Shown in pieces: positions 10,301-17,047 of a stretch of DNA of 60,359 bases (positions are counted from its first letter, which is position 1; every line of letters begins with the position of its first letter). The position numbers and the translations under genes are program-made. Under the pieces are notes generated by a model. The model was given only the letters and a program-made list of their open reading frames with translations. It searched no databases and was not told the origin of the DNA. This DNA is from an uncultured cyanobacterium (GTDB taxonomy: Bacteria; Cyanobacteriota; Cyanobacteriia; PCC-6307; Cyanobiaceae), in NCBI GenBank assembly GCA_903856805.1, contig CAIOCZ010000041.1, positions 1 to 60,359 of the forward strand, read 5' to 3'.

Positions 10301-13214
10301 AATAAGTATTGCCCCCGGAGAGCCCGGGCACCACCAGACGCTGCACCTGACCGGTGGTGGAATTGAGCACGTAGAGACCACGACCATTCACGCCGTTATC
10401 GGCGGTGAAATAGAGCTTGCCGTTCACATCGGTGAGCAACTGGGGGGAAGCCGGCAGGGTGCGGCCGTTGATGTCGGCCGCAAGGCGGGTGCCGGCGGCG
10501 GTGCCGTCGCTCTGCCAGAGCTCACGGCCATTCACGCCATCGTCGTAGCTGAAGTAAAGGGTGCCGCCAACGGTGAACAGATTGCGAACCGACTCTTTGT
10601 TGGGCGCGGAAGATGGCAGGAGGGGCCGCATCGTGCGGTTCAATTCAGCGGGATCGAGCCGCCAGAGATTCCATTCGTTCGGACCACCGTAAACACCGAG
10701 AAAAGTGCCCAGTGCCGTGCTGCTAGCCGTGCGGCCACCGCGCCAGAGGCTGGGATCGGCACCGGAATCGCTCAGCAACAGCTGGCCAGGATTGGCCACC
10801 GGGCGGATCTCCAAATTACGGATGCCGTAGCTTTCGTCATCCAGAGCTTCGTCGAGTGTGGTGCCCAGGCCGAGGCGGATGCTGGCATGCCCCGCCGGGA
10901 TGGTCACACTGACCCTGAAGATCTGGTCTTGCCAGGAAGCGCTGCCACCAAACTGATCAAGAGCGCTGATCGGCGTGATCGACCAGCCATAGCCTTCACT
11001 GCTGCCCGTGCGAAGATCGTTGTTGCCGTAATAGACGAATGGCTGGGAGAAGACCAGCTGGCCATCGAGATACAGACGCAGCTCTTCACTATCCCAGCTA
11101 TCCAGCCTGACAAAATCAAAGCTGAGGGTGACAGCCTGGCCGCCCAGGCTGAAGGTGCGGCTCAGATCCTCCAGGGGCCTCCCATAGGTCACGGCGTAGA
11201 GGGCATCCGGGCCAGCCGTCAGCCCGTTGATGCTTGTACCAGCAGCGCCAGGTCGCAGATCCAGAAGCTTTGGCGTCTGGGATGCATCACCCGGAGCAAG
11301 GGTAAACAGCTCATATCCCGCATTCTCCGTGGTGGAGTAAGCACTGAAATAGGCCTGTCCATTGAGAGCAACCAGCCCGTCAACAGAACTCAAACCGCTG
11401 ACAGCACTCACCACACCTGTGGCAGCATCAATGGTGTAAAGAGGGCGGTAGACACTAAAGCTATCGTCGTAGTAATTAGAGCGGAAATACAAGCGATTGC
11501 CGAGACCAAACAGGGAATCGATGTAATAGCCGTTATTGGCCAGGCCCGGGATGGTCAAGCGGCTGGGCACGCCGGTGGCGACATTGGTGGCATACAGGCC
11601 CCAGCTACTGCCGTCGTAGGCCTTGAAAAACAACCGATCGCCGATGACGGTGAAGGCGTCCGGCGAGGAGGAGCCCCCGCCGAGATTGAGATCAATCAGT
11701 TGGGCCCCGGCGATGCCAGGCGACACCATGTAGAGCTCACGGCCCTGGGGGCCGTCCGCTGTGTAGTAAAGACGTCCGGCGGCGGCCACCACAGCGTTGT
11801 TGCCGTACCACCAGCCACGGCTGCCGCCCTCACCGGGGTTGAGATCCGCCACCAGGTGGGGCAGGTTGTCGGCCGGATTCAGGGTCCACAACTCATGGCC
11901 CACGCCGGGGCTGTAGGCCGTGAAGACCAGTTGTCCGCCCACGTTGATCAAGCCCCAGGGATCCGAGCTGGCGGCTCCGGGGTTGATGTCGATCGGCACC
12001 GGCTCGCCGGTGGTGGTGTCGATGCGCCAGAGCTCGCGGCCCACCGAAGAGCTGGTGTCGACGCGGTTGGTGGAACCAGTGGCGGCGAAGTAGAGGTTGT
12101 TCCCCACCAGCGTGAGGGCCTGGGGCATGGACTGACGCGGGCCGAGGGGCAGAAGTTGGAGGGCGCCATCGGGGCGTACACGCCAGAGCTGATAGCCGTT
12201 GCTGTCGTCGTAGGCGCTGAAATAGAGGGTGCCGTTGAGATCGGCGAAGCCGCCGCCATTGCCGCCGGGTTCCGATCCATTGCTGCCGGAGCGGATCTCC
12301 AGTTTCTGCACGCTGCCGGTTGCGGGATCCAGCCGGTGGAGCTCCCAACCGCTGGCATCGGTGTAGGCGGTGAAAAAGAGCTTGCCGCCGCTGCTCACCA
12401 CCGGCTGGGGATCGGAGCCGTGGGTGGTCTGGTTGATGTCGACCACCCGGCTGGTGCCCCCGGGGGTGCCGTCGCTCACCCAGAGCTCCTCGTCGGTACT
12501 GCCGTCGCTGGCGGTGAAATAGAGCTTGCCGGCGCTGGCGGTGAGGTTGGCGACGCTGGAACTGCTGCCGCCGGGCCAGATGTCCCGCAGCAGCTGGGGG
12601 GCGGTGTCGGTGGCGGGGTTGAAGCCCCAGAGCTCGACGCCCGTGCCGGCTCCATCTGCCACGCCCGTGCTGGCCCCATCGGCCAGGAAGAACAGGCGCC
12701 CGTTCAACGTGGTGAGCGAGCGGGGGTTGCTCGAGCCGCCACCGGGGTAAACGTCAAACGACCGGATCAGGCCGGACTGGGGGTCAAGCCGCACCAGCTC
12801 GCGGCCGATGCCGTTACCGCTGGCATCGGTGGTGTAGGCGTTGTAATAGAGCTGGCCCCCAAGGGCGGTCAGCCCGGCAGGATCCACACCCACCGTGCCC
12901 GCCACCCGGGTGAGCAGGGATCCGGGGGAGGAATCGATCTGGAAGAGGCTCCAACCTGAGGCCGATTCGTAGGCGCGCACGTAAAGCCGGCTGCCCACCA
13001 CCACCAGCGCCTCGGGGTAGAAGGGGCCCGCCCCGACGGCGGTTTCCACCAGCTCCACCCCACCCGTGGCCGGGTTGGCCCGCCACAGCTGGGCAGGCTG
13101 GCCGGAAAGCTCATCAACGAAGAAAAGGCAGCCTGCAAAAACAACAAACTGGCGGGGATTGGACCCCGGGGTGGCCAGGTTGATATCACCGACGAGGCTG
13201 GCGAGGCTGGCCAT
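1..13214 (-). CDS. Giant multidomain RTX-type surface/secreted protein (C-terminus beyond window)
   Basis: One minus-strand frame stays open from the ATG at 13214 to the left edge, at least 4404 codons; frame checks near 13214, 7742 and 29 agree. Residues 1-1830 are degenerate repeats with ELW-x-x-DG-x-x-GT and LYF-type strands, interrupted by two related beta-sandwich-like segments (about residues 690-780 and 1378-1470). Then follow cadherin/Ig-like domains (about 1800-2108), a Calx-beta domain (2108-2228), Ig-like and CARDB-like domains (2235-2555), a carboxypeptidase-regulatory-like domain (2881-2971), a run of 12 Gly (3143-3154), two putative-Ig cadherin-like domains (about 3598-3800), a SwmB-repeat-like domain (about 3800-3910) and 114-residue RTX-like repeats. 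No signal peptide is visible, which with the calcium-binding-type repeats suggests type I secretion. Function is inferred as adhesion or cell-surface layer; giant SwmB of Synechococcus is a loose parallel. Confidence 0.85.
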   Translation of the reverse strand, partial: MASLASLVGDINLATPGSNPRQFVVFAGCLFFVDELSGQPAQLWRANPATGGVELVETAVGAGPFYPEALVVVGSRLYVRAYESASGWSLFQIDSSPGSLLTRVAGTVGVDPAGLTALGGQLYYNAYTTDASGNGIGRELVRLDPQSGLIRSFDVYPGGGSSNPRSLTTLNGRLFFLADGASTGVADGAGTGVELWGFNPATDTAPQLLRDIWPGGSSSSVANLTASAGKLYFTASDGSTDEELWVSDGTPGGTSRVVDINQTTHGSDPQPVVSSGGKLFFTAYTDASGWELHRLDPATGSVQKLEIRSGSNGSEPGGNGGGFADLNGTLYFSAYDDSNGYQLWRVRPDGALQLLPLGPRQSMPQALTLVGNNLYFAATGSTNRVDTSSSVGRELWRIDTTTGEPVPIDINPGAASSDPWGLINVGGQLVFTAYSPGVGHELWTLNPADNLPHLVADLNPGEGGSRGWWYGNNAVVAAAGRLYYTADGPQGRELYMVSPGIAGAQLIDLNLGGGSSSPDAFTVIGDRLFFKAYDGSSWGLYATNVATGVPSRLTIPGLANNGYYIDSLFGLGNRLYFRSNYYDDSFSVYRPLYTIDAATGVVSAVSGLSSVDGLVALNGQAYFSAYSTTENAGYELFTLAPGDASQTPKLLDLRPGAAGTSINGLTAGPDALYAVTYGRPLEDLSRTFSLGGQAVTLSFDFVRLDSWDSEELRLYLDGQLVFSQPFVYYGNNDLRTGSSEGYGWSITPISALDQFGGSASWQDQIFRVSVTIPAGHASIRLGLGTTLDEALDDESYGIRNLEIRPVANPGQLLLSDSGADPSLWRGGRTASSTALGTFLGVYGGPNEWNLWRLDPAELNRTMRPLLPSSAPNKESVRNLFTVGGTLYFSYDDGVNGRELWQSDGTAAGTRLAADINGRTLPASPQLLTDVNGKLYFTADNGVNGRGLYVLNSTTGQVQRLVVPGLSGGNTYYIDSLVNANGRLYFRTSYFNDAGTYRPLYTLDPGTGAISQVAGLQYVDGISYLGGQLFFRAYSSSFQEGYELFRIADGSAQPVLIDVNPGGGSSSAQELVEAGGVLYFTAELAGIGRELFRLDASFNAVPVRDIWPGANGANPRSLFAVGSSLYFVADDGFHGAELWQTDGTEAGTRLARDINNLTLDASPDGLLDVNGILYFTATDGALGRGLYRIDPASGTPQRITVPGLTGGNEAYIDGLVNANGRLYFRSSYYSNSSVYRPLYTLDPATEVISQVSGVQYVENIKYHGGQLYFNAYSSSFQEGHELFRIPDGEVLPRLIDVNPGSGSSSPSQLTINGGTLYFAASTDFVGRELFRLNSNFEPLNIGNLSRFGSNDLRNVVSVGGTLYFTEYSAIHPGGPGQDVSRSFALNGEATSISFDLQRNDTWDGEMFTVYLDDAPLFGQRFYYYSGTTAVSGVANGISWSLTPTSSWSEQYGANFGYSGSYDQRFRVQLQLPAGRSSLKLGFSSSLDQASSDESYFIDNLEIRGASNALIASDTFDNVGSWNGGVVSTDPVAGSVLGPYAYPASYVDNWRLWKVNPATQQAEPITSPTLSGDAAYYFDNFVGLGNKVFSRYLGWDGSVSYTLYAIDPATGVASQVAGLRDVASVRVAGGALYAAATYADQGGRLVKIDANASITPMDLQGGYDATWLTAVGTTLYFTAYAYGSTGEWLGRELWKIDPVSGSPRVLDLRPGSNSSNPRDLVDVQGTLYFIAGREDNGVWIGEELYRIDPITDQLELLGDIYSGGGSSSPAGLTLSNGRLYFAATDITHGRELWRVQVSAGGSGIEVSRSLPEDSTLAFAAGDFATPFAAGGGGTLQSIRLLSLPLNGQLRLGGVACTINQTIAVGSLGQLRFVPEADYNGSAAFNWSGSNGGSFASQPSLVNLTITPVADAPRLQQPLVNRSIYSNRTDGYTFDLNTFRDPDLGQALSYSATLADGSPLPAWISLNGRSFSFNPPSAAAGTYTIRVVATDSDGLSSLAAADPGAVFNLEVVNAPPQGISLSQSSTNENSPNGTVVGNFTVSDPNTNDSQTLILLDSAAGRFTLRGTPATGYSLVVADGTRLDFEAAPTHQIRVRATDISGLSVEQTLTISLNNVVDSAAGNLTFSSANFSVREDGQPVVAVTVNRVGGVEGSVSATVLLTPGTATYPADYGLEQLTVLFANGETTRTVAIPIANDALIEGDQSLTLSLTNPTGGAGLTGQLTATLTIIDNDFPAIPTPTVTSQITNDSTPVISGTATVASANQFGVAVNGRTYTLGSSPELVLTGTSWSLAIPSAQALGDGLYNVVATVQDPNGTSVSDSTTGELRVDTVAPVTTVTSGPSPLYFPLLQGRSEAASLLQITCGGASWSLTVPADGLWQLPTSTAPTSGSFAPNRDGANPLSITATDPAGNSSLFSGQLTIRYPYPDLQISSASLSGGSALDTVALTYTGLNAPPSGPVLAGHSAGGNWIDRFFLSPDPVYGNGNDLAIGPVLVAPASGRGLAISGPLASGSTYANTVNVQLPEYPGSYYLIAVTDADRTLAEGASEANNVFISAAPISVTPIYTASVSSATTNLNAGQSISLSGQLVLGASGVGVAGKPVTVVLVNQTTGQQFERQLTSGTAGSFSLTFTPTVEQAGAYSVAARYSQNPSEDTLANGSFVAEDSFRVQGLAVIPGAPIYASVAEAATFTGNISFRNTGPDPLTTSGLSVSGAPAGWNVNLGNLPATLAAGATTSVTYSLRAPDATVLFDAFDVVATAAASGQPSLTASQPFAVTILPNRPVLGVAAAQRSAAMLLGQRTLHEVTVTNTGNAATGALNVVLPAGAPWLSLYGPATLTPLQPGTSANILLALDPSPTLSLANYQVQIGFLDESHPADSLVVPFSFRATSSATGSVDVAVFDDFSNGPGNPTVRNVGVRLFDRLSDTLLQTINDADGRFSFLNLPVGDYAIEVRADGHSSSWQTFHVDPADQEQVDVFLPSEVVRYSWVVVPTTVQDRYLITLEATFQTEVPIPVVTITPSPVDLRSLDLIGQSLVVPLTLTNHGLVAARDLSFQAPADPNFTFSILDPLAGETIAAESSLVVDLRIERVADVPPSCVGVELGNLFWDYGTFLPHQVAPITVEKVTPLPFLIDADCPLPTLPIGDGFGGGGGGGGGGGGFPSIGEVAMIAPSPVPLPYVTARVKIRINQDMVLSRDAFEGTFVLENLDPSIDLSSIDIDLEIYDENDNLVTDRFAITSPTLSGFGGALDGTGSLAAATSGTAVYSILAKDTAAPIEPTRYSIGGRVAYSRADGSVNFNLAPAAITVLPQPVLALDYFLQRDVFSDDPFTSPLKEASQPYVLGLLAHNRGYGVANDLAITSAQPEIIENELGLKIGFELIGAAVNDNPVLPSLSIDLGDLAAHSTSEAHWLMTSTLQGRFIDYKATFEYINGLGLKDVPGLSQLTAVNLHELTRRVRDHRLGADSRHDYLVNSNPPVVGQNNTGKDLLADTLYLSNDTTEPVTALVPGTPGLAISALTPAGEASLSVNAASGWTYLRVIEPSGGSRPITAVRRADGSLISADNYWVTDRTFPENGRPTYESSLHILDFNATGGPATYTVAFGAATGNTAPTVVVTIADQKAKETFPFFFIVPSSSFLDIDAGDTLSYSATLASGGVLPSWLTFNPTTRTFAGTPAAADVTTLAVRVTATDRAGLSISDTFSLLVEPANYAPVIATPIPDVTISTGAPWTYSLPAGTFTDPDPADTLSLTATKADGTPLPAWLAFNPATRIFSGTPADADAASLSLRVTATDPAGASVSDTFVLTVSDTSGPMITAITLVGPQLQLQFSEDLVTTGLTAARFSATVAGVARSVASFAAVAGDAKRLDLTLSGIAPTSSQGVSLLYTDPAGNDLTGVVQDASGNDMASITAPGLNVDTFSSSISVASLASTYTNLLLTGTATTGSGNASNNRIRVNQAAVANVLTGGDGIDDMDAGAGSDIYMIATSTDHSAAEINDSGASGSDELRFASTTAGQTLTVFAADIGLESVTIGTGSAAAAVITGTTALSINAAAAPNGLSLRGNAGINTLTGTGFADILTGNGGIDVMNGGNGADLYLVTTSADHSAAEINDGGASGSDELRFASTTAGQTLTVFAADLGLESVTIGTGSAAAAVITGTTGLSLNAAAAPNGLSLSGNAGINTLTGTGFADILTGNGGIDVMNGGNGADLYLVTTSADHSAAEINDSGASGSDELRFASTTAGQTLTVFAADIGLESVTIGTGTAAAAVITGTTALSINAAAAPNGLSLSGNAGINTLTGTGFADILFGNGGIDVMNGGNGADLYLVTSSVEHGAAEINDSGASGSDELRFASTTANQILTVFAGDIGLESVTIGTGVAAAAVTTATTALGINAAAAPNGLSIFGNAGNNTIT

Positions 13215-13650
13215 GGCGAACCCAGAACATTGCGTATACAACTAATGCTAGTCAAACTCAGTAATCGGGTCAACAGACGAGCGAGCCGTGACCATGTAGA
13301 TTTCGCCATCATCTCAGGGGCAGATTGAGTCCAAGGCGGGATAGCCCCCACCGCTACGCAGGTGGCACGGCGCCTTCCTCAGGGAAGCAGCCACCTCCTT
13401 GAACGAGCTGGTGGCCTAGGCAAGATTCGTCGCGGAGGAGCTCCATGGGGCGCGAGGCCAGGGGCCACGACGAGGCCATCCGCGCCACCATGTCAACGGG
13501 TGCGGGTCTTCGTGCCCCCGCCTCTGCCACCTGGGCCGCCAGTGGGGAGGGCTGGGCCCCTGCAGGCGCTGGACGAGCGGGCGCTGCTGACCTGCGGCCG
13601 CCTGGATGGTGTCTCCTCCCTCCCTTTGACGACGTGGTGGAGGTCTCCCG
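13215..13650. other. Gene-free stretch between giant gene and toxin remnant
   Basis: I see no convincing gene here. The open frames present are short, Arg/Pro/Ser-rich and typical of noncoding high-GC DNA. The part next to 13214 must hold the giant gene's promoter: TTGACT lies upstream of the start, but I cannot place a good -10 box at the proper distance. The rest could be decayed coding sequence left of the truncated PIN gene. Confidence 0.5.
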
Positions 13651-13821
13651 CTATGGGGCCGGCCTGGAATCGAGCCATTCCACGTCGGCGATGGGCACCA
13701 CAAGGGTGTGTTCGTTGGCCATCAGGGCAACGAACTGTTCGACCTGCGTACCATGGGTGAAGACTTCAATCCATCCCGCAATCCATCTCGAGGAATCCAC
13801 CACCACCCGCTTGATCGTCAC
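13651..13821 (-). pseudogene. Truncated PIN-domain (VapC-like) toxin remnant
   Basis: A GTG start at 13821 overlaps the antitoxin stop (TGTGA), the usual VapBC arrangement. The 56-residue product opens with VVVDSSRWIAGWIEVF, matching the N-terminal strand and first acidic residue (Asp9) of PIN ribonucleases. It continues to LVVP, where the intact fold would enter its second helix, then runs out at a TAG. VapC proteins are usually about 130 residues, so the remaining catalytic acids are missing. I infer a dead toxin; a short pseudo-product may still be made. Confidence 0.6.
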
Positions 13822-14048
13822 AGACGATCTCCCTCACGCTGAAAGGTGTTCTTGCCCTGCAAAAAACCGCGCAGAGCTACAGGCGACTGGGTGGGCACCA
13901 ACGCAATACGCCCCGGCAAGGCGATCACCTGAAGGGTCTGGCCAGGGCTGAGGCCAAACGGTTCGCGGACCCGCTTGGGAATCACGACCTGGAACTTGGG
14001 GGAAACGGTTGCAAGATCCTTGCTGTGGCCATCCCACCAAACGGGCAT
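13818..14048 (-). CDS. VapB-type antitoxin with SpoVT/AbrB domain
   Basis: This 76-residue protein has the swapped-hairpin AbrB DNA-binding pattern ATVSPKFQVVIPKRVRE at residues 13-29, then GQTLQVIALPGRIALVP, and ends in a short toxin-binding-like tail, RGFLQGKNTFQREGDRL. That tail is typical of VapB antitoxins paired with PIN toxins in cyanobacteria. It would bind DNA as a dimer, repress its own promoter and mask the toxin. The start at 14048 is the first ATG; the first 12 residues are atypical. The partner gene overlaps its stop but is truncated, so the antitoxin may be an orphan. Confidence 0.8.
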   Translation of the reverse strand: MPVWWDGHSKDLATVSPKFQVVIPKRVREPFGLSPGQTLQVIALPGRIALVPTQSPVALRGFLQGKNTFQREGDRL

Positions 14049-14230
14049 CGGTCTTAAAGCGTTTTACGGCCAGGGGCGTCGGCTCGGCGAGGCACCGCAG
14101 CTCCTCTCTTCCCAGCCCCGGGCCACCGGGTGAAAGGCTTTGCGGAGATCGTACGCCGCAGCGTTTGCCGCAGGGCTTGCCACGAACTTGCCCAGCGGAT
14201 TGAGCTCGAAAATCCTTCTTAAGAACCGAA

Positions 14231-14301
<71 letters not shown>

Positions 14302-14463
14302 ATTTGAGAGATCCCCGGGGGTATTGGGTCGTTGAGACCAACTCCCCCTGGGATGTCCTGCCGAACTGCCGTCCGGCGCCCCGATCGTGGATCGCCGGGT
14401 TGGAGCATTATGGCCTGTCAGGTCGCCCATGGTTTGAGCCTCTCAACTCCCCCTTCTCCGGCG

Positions 14464-15843
14464 ATGGCGAGCTATCAGGATCCGTCGTCGCTCCCCCCTG
14501 CCCGCCAGCGCCGCCTGTTGATCGCCTATGGCTTCGGGGATGCCGGCACCGGGATGGCCGCCTCCCTGATCGGCTTCTACCTCTTCATTTTCTACACCGC
14601 CGCGGCCGGCCTGCCCCCCTGGATGGCAGGGCTGGTGTTGATGCTGGCCCGGCTCTGGGACGCCCTCAACGACCCGATCGTGGGCTGGCTGAGCGACAAG
14701 ACCCAATCCCGCTGGGGTCCACGGCTGCCCTGGCTGGTGGGCTGCGCCGCGCCCCTCGGACTCGCCATGGCCCTGATGTGGTGGATTCCCCCCGGCAGCC
14801 TCTGGGTCAAGTTCTTCGTCTTCGTGGCGATCTCGGTGCTGGCCAACAGCCTCTACACCTGCGTCAACCTGCCCTACTCCGCCCTCGCCGCCGAACTCAC
14901 CACCAGCGTCTCGCTCCGCACCCGCCTCAATACCGCCCGCTTCACCGGCTCGATCATCGCCGCCCTGATCGGGATCGTGCTCGGCGGCCTGCTCCTGCGG
15001 GACCACGACAACCCCTCCAGCTACTGGACGCTCGGCCTGATCTCCGGGGTGCTGATCACCCTCTGCACCCTGCTCTGTGCCTGGGGCATCGCCCCCCAGG
15101 CCCGCGCTTGCCAACGGCCCACCTCGGAACGCGGCACCACCCGGCGCCTGCTCGGCCGGGTGCGCAGCAATGGTCGCTTCCTGCAGGTGCTGGGGCTCTA
15201 CCTGCTGCTCTGGTGTGCCCTGCAGATCATGCAGACCTCCGCCCTGATCTTCCTGCCGGTGGTGATGCGGGTGCCGGAAGGGTGGAGCAACTGGATCCTG
15301 CTGCCCTTCCAGGTGAGCACCCTGGTGGGCCTCCAGCTCTGGACCCGGGTGGCCCACCGCCAGGGCCGGATCCGGGCCCTCCACCTCGGCACCTGGCTGT
15401 GGATCGGCGGCTGCCTGTTGGCCATGGTGCTGATCCCCCTCGATCCCGCCCATGCGCCCATGGCCTGGTCCCCCAACCTGCCGCGCCTGGCCAGCTTGGT
15501 GGGGGCCATTCTGCTGGTGGGTCTTGGCGCCTCCACCGCCTATCTGATTCCCTGGGCCCTGCTGCCCGATGCCATTGATGCCGATCCCGAGAAACCGGCT
15601 GGGTTGTATAGCGCTTGGATGGTGTTGACCCAAAAGATCTGCATCAGTTTTGCCCTGTTCTTTTTCGGCAACCTGATGAGCCTGAGTGGCTATGTGGCCA
15701 ACCATGGCATCCACCAACCCTCCACCGCTCTGGTGGCGATTCGGCTCTGCATGGGCCTGATCCCCGCCGTTCTGGTGGTGTTGGCGCTGGTGGTGATTCG
15801 CCGCTGGCCGGAGCGGGCGGAGCACTCCGTCGTGGGCCCATGA
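14464..15843 (+). CDS. MFS transporter, GPH (sugar:cation symporter) family
   Basis: A 459-residue membrane protein with about 12 hydrophobic segments. The diagnostic GPH/MelB signature is present near residues 67-90: RLWDALNDPIVGW followed by SDKTQSRWGPRLPWL. The family imports sugars or glycosides with Na+ or H+; in cyanobacteria the substrate is generally unknown. I chose the ATG at 14464 because the upstream in-frame codons are arginine/proline-rich and run into the tRNA flank. Its stop overlaps the MlaE start (ATGA), so it is probably translated with the lipid-related genes that follow. Confidence 0.88.
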   Translation: MASYQDPSSLPPARQRRLLIAYGFGDAGTGMAASLIGFYLFIFYTAAAGLPPWMAGLVLMLARLWDALNDPIVGWLSDKTQSRWGPRLPWLVGCAAPLGLAMALMWWIPPGSLWVKFFVFVAISVLANSLYTCVNLPYSALAAELTTSVSLRTRLNTARFTGSIIAALIGIVLGGLLLRDHDNPSSYWTLGLISGVLITLCTLLCAWGIAPQARACQRPTSERGTTRRLLGRVRSNGRFLQVLGLYLLLWCALQIMQTSALIFLPVVMRVPEGWSNWILLPFQVSTLVGLQLWTRVAHRQGRIRALHLGTWLWIGGCLLAMVLIPLDPAHAPMAWSPNLPRLASLVGAILLVGLGASTAYLIPWALLPDAIDADPEKPAGLYSAWMVLTQKICISFALFFFGNLMSLSGYVANHGIHQPSTALVAIRLCMGLIPAVLVVLALVVIRRWPERAEHSVVGP

Positions 15844-16589
15844 GCTGGCCCCGCTGGCTGGTGCGATTCGGCGCCAGCCTGATGATTGGCGGCCAGGCGG
15901 TGAGCGCCATCGCCCGGGGGCGCCTGGGGGGCGCCGACCTGATGCAGGAACTGCTGGAGGCGGGCCCCGGCAGCATTTTGATCGTGGTGCTGACGGCCCT
16001 GGCCGCCGGCACGGTCTTCAATATCCAGGTGGCGGCCGAACTGTCCAAACAGGGCGCCAACGCGGCGATCGGCGGCCTGCTGGCCCTGGGGCTGTCTCGG
16101 GAGATCGCGCCGATCCTCACCGCCACCCTGCTCACCGGCAAGGTGGCCACCGCCTACGCGGCCCAACTGGGCACGATGAAGGTCACCGAGCAGATCGATG
16201 CAATCACCATGCTCCGCACCGACCCGGTGGAGTATCTGGTGGTGCCGCGGGTGTTGGCGATGGTGGTGATGGCCCCGGTTCAGTGCCTGCTGTTTTTCGT
16301 CGTGGCGATGTGGTCGGGCCAGACCAGTAGCACCCTCCTGTATCAACTTCCCCCTTCGGTGTTCTGGACTTCGGTGCGCACCTGGATGGTCCCGTCCGAT
16401 TTGCCGGGGATGCTCACCAAGGCGGTGGTGTTCGGCCTGTTGATCGCCATCCTGGCCTGCGGTTGGGGACTCACCACCAAGGGCGGGGCCAAGGAGGTGG
16501 GCAGCAGCACCACCGGCGCCGTGGTGATGATTCTCGTCAGTGTGTCCCTTGTGGATGTGATCCTCACCCAGCTGCTGTTCGGCACATGA
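15840..16589 (+). CDS. mlaE: MlaE-type ABC lipid transporter permease
   Basis: A 249-residue inner-membrane permease of the MlaE/YrbE family, which with an ATPase and an MCE protein moves phospholipids between membranes. Family hallmarks are the amphipathic start, the segment GGLLALGLSREIAPILTA, the conserved EQIDAITMLRTDPVEYLVVPR, and the C-terminal CGWGLTTKGGAKEVGSSTT. No mlaF or mlaD gene is in the window; in cyanobacteria these components are commonly scattered. The start overlaps the MFS stop and its own stop overlaps the next gene (ATGA in both cases), indicating one operon. Confidence 0.93.
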   Translation: MSWPRWLVRFGASLMIGGQAVSAIARGRLGGADLMQELLEAGPGSILIVVLTALAAGTVFNIQVAAELSKQGANAAIGGLLALGLSREIAPILTATLLTGKVATAYAAQLGTMKVTEQIDAITMLRTDPVEYLVVPRVLAMVVMAPVQCLLFFVVAMWSGQTSSTLLYQLPPSVFWTSVRTWMVPSDLPGMLTKAVVFGLLIAILACGWGLTTKGGAKEVGSSTTGAVVMILVSVSLVDVILTQLLFGT

Positions 16590-17047
16590 GCACCCCCCCA
16601 GACTCCCCCCCTTCCCCCTTGGCCGCTCTCCCCCTGGAAGACGTCACCCTGGCCCCCCGCTTCTGGGTGCCTCTGGGGGTGGTGGGGTTGGGCCTGGCCA
16701 GCCTGGCCCTGCTGCCCCTCTGGGGAGGGAGCCGCTGGCTGGCCCTGGTTCTGGTCCTGTTTGGCCTGTTGCTGGCGGTGCAGGCCTCCCAGCTGCGGCT
16801 GCGCTTTGAGGCCGAGGCCCTGGTGGTGCTGCGGCTGGAGCAGGAGATCCGCCGCTTCCCCTACGTCGCCTGGCTGGGCTGGCGTCTGTTCTGGTCGCCG
16901 CTGCCGGTGTTGTTCTATTTCCGGGAAGAACGCAGTATCCATTTGTTGCCGCTCCTGTTCGACGCCACCGCCCTGCAGGAACAGCTGATCCAGCGTCTGC
17001 CCCCTACCCTCCCGAGCCCCTCGATCGGGAAGACAATGCCCCCATGA
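16586..17047 (+). CDS. DUF3119 family membrane protein
   Basis: 153 residues with two hydrophobic segments (about 30-45 and 51-66), followed by a soluble part with RLEQEIRRFPYVAWLGWRLFW and LPVLFYFREERSIHLLP. I recognise this as the cyanobacterial DUF3119 family, conserved next to the MlaE permease and DUF3086. The second half has a PH-like pattern of strands (inference). Function is unknown; the neighbourhood suggests envelope lipid handling. ATG at 16586 overlaps the mlaE stop. Confidence 0.8.
   Translation: MSTPPDSPPSPLAALPLEDVTLAPRFWVPLGVVGLGLASLALLPLWGGSRWLALVLVLFGLLLAVQASQLRLRFEAEALVVLRLEQEIRRFPYVAWLGWRLFWSPLPVLFYFREERSIHLLPLLFDATALQEQLIQRLPPTLPSPSIGKTMPP

Noticed and set aside
10887-12959. 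A 690-codon plus-strand frame
   Set aside because: It lies antisense to the giant gene, has no recognisable domain and reflects the GC-rich codon pattern of the true strand.
13655-13685. A T-arm-like GGCTCGATTCC near the truncated PIN gene
   Set aside because: The surrounding bases do not form a T arm or acceptor stem, so I do not call an attachment copy of the tRNA.
14443-15825. A 460-codon minus-strand frame
   Set aside because: It is Gln/His/Gly-rich, the standard shadow of a hydrophobic gene on the opposite strand (the MFS carrier).
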